This document shows, piece by piece, positions 24,634 to 36,156 of a stretch of DNA of 64,000 bases. Source of the DNA: Heterobilharzia americana (lineage: Eukaryota; Platyhelminthes; Trematoda; Strigeidida; Schistosomatidae); assembly GCA_944470555.2 (NCBI GenBank), contig OX104134.1:16285248-16349247 (forward strand), given 5' to 3'. The position numbers and the translations under genes were made by a program. The stretch's first letter is position 1. Each line of letters begins with the position of its first letter. The notes beneath the pieces are model-generated. The model saw nothing but the letters and a program-made list of their open reading frames with translations, did not search any database and was not told where the DNA came from.

Positions 24634-27600
24634 CGAAAAGGGGATGTGTTAATAAAAAAAGGAATGATTAGTTATGTATCTCTTAATGATTAGTTGAAAG
24701 ATTTAAATTAGACTGGAGTAATAAATCCTGAAAACTCTTTTTATAGTTTTTTCCGGCAACTTAGATACTAATTGACCGGGTGGTGTTAGGATCCATATTT
24801 TCGCAAACTAGATCTCTTGGCTGAAGGTTGTGATTGCATTAAGTCGACAAATTGGCTACAGCACTTCCTTTTTTGGAAGCCTGTGTATATTATATAAACT
24901 ATTCAGTATATTTTCCGACGATCTGTGATTTGGTAACCGAATATCTTTTAATTGACAGTTGAATAGATTAGCAACCTGACAGGTGGTGTATATTTAAATA
25001 TTCAGCATTTCAAATTACATCTAAAGAAAAACAAGTGAACATTTGGTGTTAATAACTTCGACAATATGATTCCTAATTCTAGCCTCATGGTGTGATAAAA
25101 ATATAAATTTCCAACCTTGCATCAGTACAGATTCATAGCTTGTATGAAGTGATCCACGTCTTACCCTCGCTTTTACTTCAATTAGGTCTTTTGTCAGAAA
25201 GGGCACTCGATATTGTTGAATTTTAGCATCCATTAGGTGTATGGTATTGATCTATTACTTTTAGTGTTACTAAAACAATCTTTTGACAAATTTACGACTG
25301 TCATTTTAAAGTTAAAATACTAATCTATTCCATCTGTGACTATTACATAATTTAGTTTGAGATTTTTTAGGATTTATTAATTTCAAAGTAGCATTCATCA
25401 AGGACATATCTGTTAGAGAACCAGTGAAAAATTAAGAGCACTGGGTACCTTTTCTGTCCTAGTATTGCATCCCTCATTGGTGCGCACCCACGACTCTGCT
25501 ACACATCTGAATCAGCAGTGTCACCACGTTTTCAGCGGTTCTCCAGTTGATTTCAGTTCGTGATGAATATTACGCAATTGCAGTATTTTAGAGTTTTCAT
25601 AAGTATATTTTTTCTATATTTTACGATTTTGAAACGTACTGCTGATGAATGGTGAGCTGAAACTCTTGTTAACTTTTCTGTTGCAGAAATGTTAAGATTT
25701 GTTGTGGCAAAGTGCATTTTATTGCCTAGATTTTTGTCCAAAACATGGATCGCTAATGTGATATGTAAAAGAAGCTAATGAAGAATAGCCGTCAGCTGAC
25801 TTGATAAAAATGCGTATGCACATCCACAACTTTGTGATATGAAATGATAAAGCGTAAACCTTGTTAAGCATTGAGTATTATAACAGGTGTTCTATTAGGT
25901 AGCTTATTTGTAAGATGATAAACCAAAATAGTTGGTGACTGCTATGAAGCTGACATTCTGTAAGCCAATCAAAACGACAGTTGTGTTTCCAATCTGACCA
26001 GTACCTGTGTCTAAATTATCTAATTAATTCAAAATCCTAGACTGTTTATTCACCAAGAGTATTTGAATCCATAATGAAAATCTACTTCTTCATCTCATGT
26101 TTGATAAATAATAATTTCTCAAGACTTAAAACAAACCCATAAGAATAGATTGGTCAACACAACTGAAAATTTGGTTGCATTAAATAAACCTTAAGATAAG
26201 AAAAAGATTTTGTTGATTTCAGAATTTTCCCTTTCTGAAATCTAGAACACACCAGTTATCGTTTAGAAAACTGGTACATAACTACCACTGACAACCTGTA
26301 AAACCAAGTCTGTCCCCATTAGATTCATACAGTTTCCATTACTATACTGTTATTGGTGAGGCATTCATGCTAATCTATACTGTCATAGAACATATTTCTC
26401 CCTGAAATGATTTTCACAAGTATGGCTTTCCGTTTTCTAGTGATAACGATAATAATAATAGTAATACAAGACATGGTTTTAAGATGTTCAGTAACTAATA
26501 ATTTGTTAACTTAAGAAAATGATGTGTATAGTAAAACTGACGTGCGGACATTTGAGATATCATACATTTAATTGTCACTCAGTGTAGAGCTTCATTCATT
26601 ATATTTCAAGTTTTAAGTAGGATTACCTAATATTTCTCCTGCTTTGAGAGAAGGAAAATACACTTGAAGCTGATAGTGATTAGTACTTTTTACCTCATTA
26701 TACAATTACTGAGTTATTCTTGTCTGCAGCAAACTTGTATGAAATTCAAGTGAAGTCTGTTTTGAAAATCGCCTGAAGAATTTCGCCAAATAAATCAGTT
26801 TGAAATGAATGATTAACTCCCTTTCTTGTTCATCTCCTTTTGTCTAAAGTAAACAACTTGATCACTATGAAGATTATTGGTTATCTGTTACACAAGTAAT
26901 TTTCAGATAAATGAAGCTCTGATAGATTGTTTTAATTCATTTTTTTCGATAGATGTCACTCTCAGTTCCCCCGAAATAAAGTTTCAGAAAAGTGTTTATG
27001 AGCGGAATTAATTACAAATGAATGAACTTAACAAAAAAGGCGCTTTTATTCACACTACTGCTTAACAGGCGTACTATATTGCAGGAAATTAAAACGAATT
27101 ATTTATATAAAACCGAAGGATGGGAGGACAAATAGAATAACTGAGATAATAGGGGATTGCAATTTTAAAAGAGAGGATTGCAATTATTCACCAAGAAAAG
27201 TATGTTTAAATTTAGTGCCGACTAAACTAAACACGTAAATTCTTGGGGCGGATATCAATACTTTTATATGTCAGTATACAAGGAAGCAGTGGCAGTGGAA
27301 GTTATTTGAGAAAGAAATTCATATCCTTGGCAAAAAAGGCTCATTCTGTATGTCTTGACATGAATGAAAACAAGCAAAATGTCTGTTTCTACATTTACAT
27401 TTTAGATCCATTTTATGTGTGATATGAAAATGTCATTATTACTCGACCAAGGAGCATTTCGAAAGTCCATACACAGTAGTTAAGTACATGAATGTGCGTG
27501 TTATTGATTAGTTGATGAGTTTGAAATGAAAGAATAGGCAAGCTGATCTACTTTGACCAGGTGCAGTTATGAGCGGCAATGTTCCTTGGGCATGCCAATA

Positions 27601-30600
27601 ATACTCAATATGATTTTACTTGACCCAATGTTAAGTTTGCTGTAGAACTACCTGTAAATACAGTTAGTAACCAGTATCCAAAAAGTAGTAACATTGGTGC
27701 ATCCTAACAGTCTCAATCGAACTGATAAATACAAAGAAGTAAATTATGGATTGTACCAAACAGGGTTATGCAACAAAATATCCTAAATGTGGACCAACCG
27801 AGAGTTTTTTAAATTACTGCCACAAGTGATGGGTGTGAAAGCGGAGTAGAAGCAGAAGGAATCGATGTAAAATCTTACTTGAAAAGTATTTGCCTTTGTC
27901 TGAGACATTGAAAAGTAGAACAAAATGGTTAATGTAAATAAGGCTGCGGAGGAGGAACCTCTAATAAATTTTCACTACATACACCTGAATTTTTGAGTGA
28001 AATGCTTTGAAGAATGGTCAAATTTGATTGAAAGCACGCCTCATCTATCCACCATCAATTTGAAGGGGGAATAAGGTGTAGAATGAGTTCGTCACAGCTT
28101 CCTAATTTAAGAAATACTGCTCAAGATCTAAGACAAGGAGAAGGATTATGTATATAGATCAGAGATCATCACATTGAATATGTCCTTATCGTCTATCGTT
28201 TTACTCTTTAAGAAAAATAGACAAGTTCATCCATGACAACCGTAAGAAAATATGTTCCTAGGATACTATGGGGCATGTTTTTTCGATGCCCAACTGAATC
28301 TTGAGAACAAGAGACCCAACTGAAAACCAGATAGGCTTGAAACCTCCATAACTTTTGACACGTTTAATCCCTTCTTATTCATCAAATCTACAGAAATTTT
28401 GGACTAATCTTTCAATCATGTTTGATGTTCATGCCCTATATCATAACCATATGAAAACGTCAGGTAGGCCATTATTTCATTTTATCTGTCTGGTAGGAGA
28501 CAGTCAATCAGAAAGCTCTAGTTTTGCGTTCCATTATTGTTTGTGGACAGCCATCAGCGAAAAATCCGGAACTTTGGGAAAGCTACTGGTTTGTCAGACA
28601 ATCGTAATCACATCAATAGATGCAATGAATCAGGTAGGTTAGAGTAATTTCAAGATCTTCAACTCTAGATGGAATGCGTCGTACAGTCAGGTTACTGTAA
28701 TTATTTTCACGCTGATGGCTTGACAGACAGGAATGGTTCAGTGCTAGGCACTGATTATCATGAAAATGGTTAACTTATAGTAAACATTTAGGGTCCCTTG
28801 GTCTTCAAAAATAGATGATACATGTTTATCTGCATAATACCTATGTCTTGTATATAAGCATACCTGGGGTTTTCTTTACTTAAGTATATAAAAATATGTC
28901 TTAAACTAATGTGGAAGATTGAAGGTTCACTTATGAGTAACCATAATACAGATATAATGAGATAGTAAATTAATAAACAAAGGACTAAGATACAAATACG
29001 CAACTTTGTGAGGAATATTTTTTTCCTTTACGACTAAAAACCAAGTGATATTAGTTGTAACAACAAAAAAGAGAAATTATAAAAATGACTCAAAATGGTT
29101 CAAAATAAACTCATTTTCCACTGGTGTGTAGTGATTAGAATATTTTAAGTTTCTAATTTTATAGTTTCATGATAAATCATTGGGCTACTCAACTATTTTT
29201 TTTAGTTCATCCGTTGATTCCGGTAAATATGATGTTTAGAAGTTTTTCGATTTGAGGAAAATTCAAGATAGAATTTCTTATCAAAAATCACATTATTATT
29301 AGTCGGCATTATTCTTTCCGTTAAAGTTATCTGCATGGTTTTATTTTCCGAGGAATCTCTCTGCAAGGCTATTCTTTGACAATTTAGAACCATGCATTCT
29401 TTTTCACCTCTGATCATCATCATCATCATTCAGGATGAGACCTATGTCAGTTTTCTCATCATAATACTATCTCGATTAGTTAGTGGCTATTTCCAAGAAG
29501 CCAAAGTATTGTTCAACGTCACTTTTTGTTATAGTTCTGTATCACTGTTATTTTTGCTTATTTTAGAAGTATATTCCCTTGGTATACCTTACGATCGTAT
29601 CACATGACTAAAGCATTCAGTGGGTCGATTCTATACATTAGGTTATCTGGTTGCATTGATAGTGGGCTCTACACAGGTACATTTAAAAATATCATGAAGG
29701 TTAAACAAATTTTTCCCATGTTATTACTCAGGAAATTAGTGAATGAATGATCGGGTGAGTCAAACATGCTTCTTTTTTATCATTACCCTACAATGTACTT
29801 CCAAAGGTTGTGTTTAACATTTTAGTTCATATTATTAGGGCTTTATTTTCAGTCATTATCTAATACAAATTTTTAATGATTTTATAATCCTATGTGACAT
29901 GAATAGTTCTTTTTAAAACGTACATTATTTGATATTGTAGGTGCATTCTTAATTCCCTATACATGTATGCTAACATTCCTTGGATTACCGTTGTTTTTTC
30001 TGGAACTGGCTTTTGGTCAATTCGCCAGCCTAGGTCCTATATCCGTGTGGAATATTAGTCCTTTGTTTAAAGGTATGTACTCACAAAATTTTTAACAATA
30101 ATAATAATGTAACTCAGCAGTCACAGATAACTGTGTCTATGAAGTTATGAGCCACACCTATGATATGCCAGTGACACTTTGTATATGAAGCATGCTTTCT
30201 GCCTGTGACAATCTTGCAGCTGCAATTTGGTTTAAAAGATATTCTTTCTCTTGTAAACAACATATACAGTAAGCTGATGGACAGAACTGCGTGTTACTTG
30301 CATCGTTACAATCTAAAATAATGTAGTGGAACGGTATTCATTCAAGTGATCGATAACTGTGTAACAATGAACTGATTATTGGTCTACAAAGCAAGCAAAG
30401 AATGTTCACCTAATGCATGGAAACACGTAAACATGTGCAGTTTAGTTATTCTTACTTACATCGTCGAGACGGAATGTCTTGAAAGCATGAAAAACTTGCT
30501 CTAAGTTTAGTATATGTAGCAGCTTTCTTAATCTTACGACATCTCATTAAATACGACGAGCTTACAATTGTAAATTATGTGGAAAATTTAGCATCGAGAG

Positions 30601-33600
30601 TTTGTAAATATAAAATGATAATTAAAGTTAAACGAAATGATTCTTGTGTTTTTTTTTGTCACTTTCCTTTATTACTTTATTTTTCATAGGATTTTGTTAC
30701 CTCCTTTCATAATATTGTGCAAGTGCGATAGGAGATAACACCTAAGAAAAGTGGCATGCAGTGCAAATTAACGTAACTTTTAAAAATGCAGTAACAGGAG
30801 TTGCGGAAAAATTGTAAGATACTGTAATAAATGCGAAGAATACGCAGAGAAAAAGAACTAATAAATAAAGTTAACAAAATGTTCAAAAATTTGAAGCTGA
30901 TAAAGAACGAACTCATCTGTATCACTTTGCGGCTCAACCCGGTGCACAAGTTATTGTAACAGGTTATGAGCTAAAAGTGTCGTGTGACAGCTCATGGTGC
31001 TACTCTCTTACCAGTACAGGTGAGAAACATATGAGCCTTCAACTGGTTGCCTGAAAGTCGAATGATTAGGCCAGTGTAACACATCCTCAGTGTATCACTT
31101 TGGCATTGTTCAGTAGAAGACTTTATTTCCTAACTATATAGGAATAATATGCCTATGCATTCTAATTGAGGAAACATATAATACACAGAAGCTCATATTT
31201 CAAACGGTTTACATCGATTCTCCTAAGTAACGCCTTCGATTTCATTTCAATGGCAAACTGAATCGACAGGCTGATGGAGTAGTCATTTTGTCCAATACTT
31301 ACCGAAATGTTCATGTGAAAATTGGAATCAAACACACGAAACTGGCTATGGAGGATAGTGTATTTCGCTTGACTTATCTGGAAAAAACATTCTTTTTATC
31401 TGCAAAGATATCAGTCATGCCTCAGAATTGTTTCGTATATTGATCAATTCACATTTAAACACTAATTCACAGTGGAATATGAAAACTACCTTTATTTTCT
31501 TGAATTACCGTTTGAAAGATGAGCTGACGGAATGGTTGAGGGGAACATTACCGGAAAGATACGTAAACTTGGTAGTATCTATAGTGCAGCTGCTTTCCCC
31601 ATTAAATTTCACGCATAGACTGTTGAGGAAGTTATTATAGAGTCAAAAACTTCTACTTAGACGATAAAGTGGATGATGAGTTAGCTCTTCCGAAGGCGCG
31701 TCTGTTAGATAAGTGTGATCTAGAAAAGCCTGTCAAAAAGTATTCAGAAGTACATACGAAGAGAAACAAAGTAAGTTCAATCGATAAGGAGCTGGTGCTT
31801 GTTTAGTAAGTGCATAAATGAGATACTGTTTATTGGAGGATATGCGGAAGGGTAAAGGAGCCTCTTGTAACATCTTTTCCAGCAGGAAAACTGATTTTCC
31901 TATATAGAACAAGCTAGGCAAAGAATCAGTCTAAAATGGGCAAGCATCTAGTCGATATCACGCCTATCGGAAAAACATAAGAATAAGTTTATGTTCGTTT
32001 TTCTGAATATTTTCTAAAGAACCTGTGGTTGAACGAACTTAAATATCTCACAAATTCCATCTCAACCAATTTAGTCAATTCAGGACACAGAGCAAACATA
32101 TCTTTAGCCTTTACAGTTAGTTGTAAGCTGAAAAAGAAACTTCATCACAAATTCAGTAGCAGTCGAATACTTTGAATCTGACTTAAATGTAATGGGCACT
32201 GTAATGGTACATACTTCCGTGTTAATTTGTTCGTCAGATATTTCACTCAGCATGTATCAAATTGGCTGTGTTTATCTATAGATTACTGAACTTACTAGGA
32301 TTTACGATTCTACATTTGGTCAGTCCTTTGAATAGCCCTGAAAAAATTCCTTATGAGAGCGAAGGGACAGATTGATAGCTAAAGCTTTGTTTATCGAATC
32401 AGTGGCGAACACGTGTAATTGGAACAATTTAACACCGATTCCATATATATATGGAAAAGTGTTTTATCCATAAGAAAAGTGGAGAAGAAATCATACCACG
32501 AAAGTGGGGTGTGAAAAGTATGGACTTACTTTTCACAAGAGCATACAAAATTTTGTTCAGTGTACCACCCAGTAAATGATACTGTTTTGCGGTACTTAAC
32601 AAATGCATTAATACGGAATGAATCCTGACCTCTCTGTCTATAAAAGAAGTCAGCGTTACCTTAACAACAAGTGTGCTTTTATCTCAACTACTGCATCTCC
32701 CATTTCACTTTTTTTCATCAGATTCTTTTTAATTCTCATTTTTGCGTACGTCACGTATCAAAGCACTCATCTACTATTTTGAGGTAAATATGGATTTTCA
32801 ATTTAGAGGTAGTACTCATCACGGGCTGACATCAGTTGGGGAACCACTGAAAATCTGGGGGAACTGGACAGCCGTTTCCTCCAAGTAAGGGATTCCTCAG
32901 CAGTAAGCACCTACCACCCAGATAGAGTGGGAGTTAGGCCTTTCAGGCTTCATGGCGAATGGATGAAACAGGCGGAAGGGAGGCGGATGTCAACTGAAGA
33001 CCTTGGGTGATTGTCACGCTCAGTCATGAATTGACAGAAGTTGGAAACAGTAAAACATCGAACTCCGTTCGACTCAGTGGCTCAGTAGTTAACGCGTTCG
33101 CCGTGAAACCTAAAGGTCATGAGATCGACCCCTAGCCGGGTCGTGGGTGCTTACTGCTGAGGAGTCCCATCCATTTATTAATTATGATTGATCAATGTGT
33201 TGTATTATTGTTATAGTAAGGGGAAGTTTTGGTGTAGTTTTCGCCTCAGTTCTCAGTTACGGGCTGTACCTCATCTTCTTGGAATCTTTTTATCCAAACA
33301 TTTGGGAGATCGGTCCCCTCACCGAGTAGGAAGCATCGTAGCAATGCAGTAACACGAAAAGGAACACTCCTGTCAGAACACTCTGTTAGTGGCTCCTCAA
33401 AACGGATCACTGTAACCTCGAAACCTTTCCAGCTGTCAGGTTTTAGCACACCCACCTTTTTCGGATAATCAGATCGTTAAACCTTACTTAGCTCCCCATG
33501 AGCAGTCGCGTATGGTATATGTTTCACCGACTATACACACTCTTGAAAAAGAGATGCAGCTCACTTTCTCAAGACTATAGTACTCTCAACAAAATGTCAT

Positions 33601-36104
33601 ATGCGGGATCTCTTAACAGGCCATTCTTGTTGCCAAGGCTAGGGCAAATGAAGCTCATCACCGTGGGTCAAATATCGCCCGTCTTCTCAAGACTAACCAC
33701 ACCACCTCTTTCGAGGGACTGCTTAGATAGCAATGACTATCCAAATTAAGAACCTGGATTCCCTTACCTTTCATTTTTACGTCCCCCAGAGTACTAGGTG
33801 GAATACTGATGGTTAGCTAGGGCATCTTTGGTTTTAAAACCAGCTCCACTGATCTGCGCACATGGATCTCGTTCATCACGTTAATCGCTAAGTCAATTCT
33901 GACTGTAGATTTGTTGATATTCGACAGCGCCACGTGGAGACTCACCATGGTTTCGTATTACAGCTTGACCAGTATTCACCAGTGTACACACCATCTCCAG
34001 TTTTATTGGCCAGAAGCGGTAACACTAAGACCATTTAACTGCACTGTGTAGAATTTCTTCACATTGCTCCCAGGCACGTAACTATGGCAGAGGCATTTGG
34101 CTACCCAAGAAAAGTCATAATAACTCTGGTTATACTAAGGCAGTGATCACTATAATATTATAAACGATTCTTACATCTATTGTTAAAACTGTGGGATCTT
34201 CGTTCTAATTACCCATAAATAAGACACATTTATCACCATCAACTGTATTGTTAACATTCTTTAACTAGTTTACTGACTATTGCGACTGTATTTTCCAGTA
34301 TAGACATTTGCTTTACTCTAACATGGAGGCTTGTTTTTCATTTTACCCCTAAGTGGTTTTTCTGTTGATGATTCTAGGTTGTTTGGAGCTATGGCGAAGT
34401 TACGAAATCAATAAAAAGACATCCACTCAAATCATTTTGCAAATCTTTTTCTTCTTGCTTGGATGAAAATGTTTTTGTTTGATGTATTGATGTAACAACT
34501 TTCAGTGATCGGAATCACTGAAACGTTGTGATGATTTTTCAGAATTCTAGACCTTACTCCGGACGATGAATCATTGTAATGAGCATAGTTATTCTCCATG
34601 CACAATTCGCTTATCATCGAAAAATAATTTTACTTGTGATTCAATGTCGAAGAATTGAGCAACAGCTTTCTTAACTTTAATCGAAAATGATTTTGATCAT
34701 CGCCGGATGAAATTACTTATGTTCAAGATTTTATGAGAATCAAACTCAAGCTAGTCAGGTCTAGTTTACTCAGCTGATGTGTCAAATAGTTCGTGAGTTG
34801 GCAAATCTCAGTTCCAGCCAATTTGCACTATATCCCTGCGTTCTTTGTCTTTAATCCCGGGTTCGTTGCTTGAGTCTACCACTAATGTTCATCTCGGTGG
34901 AGAATGACTTGCAAGAAGTCTATTCACTAAGTGCTTATCAAATTTTTGTTCTGAATGCTCGTTTATACTTACATCACTCGAATTATCTTAATCATAAGTC
35001 ATTATTGAAAATTACTGTGGAATGTGCAAAAGTTTTGTTGATGTAGTATTTATCTTTTAATTTTAGGTATTGGTCATGCTATGGTACTTTTGTCATGGTT
35101 AGTAAATGTATACTATCAAATTATAGTGGTACACTGCTTCTATTACTTTTGTGTCAGTTTTACAAATACACTACCTTGGACAGATTGTGATCCATCATGG
35201 AGCAGTCCTCGATGTGTTGACCACCATAACGGTGAGTGTTTTAACTGGAATATTTTCAGCTTCCCGGAGTGAAAACATAATTTTTTTGCTGAATGAAGTT
35301 CTATATAAATATATACACTTGTTTATATAAATCTGGAAACAGGTTATTGAATCAGGTTTTTTTCAAACGCATAAATTACAAACAAGTTTGCAAAAAATCA
35401 TCGGTGAAACAGCTGGTGAGGGACATTTTTGTACTTCTGAAAAGAATTATATACACCGGTACTTTCTGCATAGTAAGTTCCATAGACGAATGAAGTCATA
35501 AGAAGTCAAATGTATTCCAGAAGAAGAGGCATCCTCATAGGAGCCCACCTGCCAACAGGGCAATTCGACACTGTACGGCAACAGGAAATTGCAAGTATTT
35601 ATAAAAAACAGCTAATACTTATTGGAAATAGGTGGGCAGCTTACCTCATTGACCTAGTAGATAAAGTTTTTGTATTTGAAGGGATGGATACGGAGTCTGA
35701 GTGTCAGTGGGAACAATATCACTCACTGGGGTCCAGGTACATCCAGTTGAAGAGTTCTGAATAGGACAAAACATGCTTCCTGGACTCCACTGCTAGCCAC
35801 CAAGCATACTACAACATTGTGAATATCCGAGTGGTTTTGAGGTATCCACATAGGAGTCCATCTGCTAGCAGTTGTCGGGTATTTCTATCCAGTAATGAAA
35901 CAGGAAATTACAAGTATCAGTAAAGTAAATGTACTCCAGTTTTACACGCGAGCCTTGTTTGAAATTTGAGTACTTATATAATACAATAAATGAAGCTGAC
36001 ATCGTATACACTTGTTATCAGTTATGAGCAACCAACATATATATAGCTTAGAAGTAGCATTCATCATGGACTGACATCAGTTCTTTTCAAAAGATCTAAT
36101 ATTT

Positions 36105-36156
<52 letters not shown>

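Larger units (their letters stand above)
22913..29940 (+). other. SLC6 intron 1 found here (7.0 kb)
   Basis: The intron runs from GTGAGT to TTGTAG. It contains two B-type hammerhead SINEs (24029-24447 and 25388-25570), a long TA repeat (24595-24627) and a TAA-rich run at about 26446-26466. A 95-codon open frame at 28355-28642 opens with TTG and is followed by a good donor-like CAG|GTAGGT. It resembles no family and is probably chance. Nothing else was recognised. Confidence 0.6.
30073..35066 (+). other. SLC6 intron (5.0 kb)
   Basis: The intron runs from GTATGT to TTTTAG. It holds the B-type SINE pair at 32808-33170, an unexplained GC-richer block at 33240-34110 and a perfect short palindrome at 34502-34523. 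The ORFs at 30707-30949, 31428-31640 and 31733-31921 are short and unrecognised. Confidence 0.6.

Noticed and set aside
28355..28642. 95-codon plus-strand open frame followed by a good splice donor
   Set aside because: It opens with TTG, has no recognised motif, and lies inside the first intron, where the phases of the flanking transporter exons already match without it.
29402..29430. (ATC)n run as a LINE tail
   Set aside because: No coding or trailer sequence of a LINE was recognised next to it; treated as a simple repeat.
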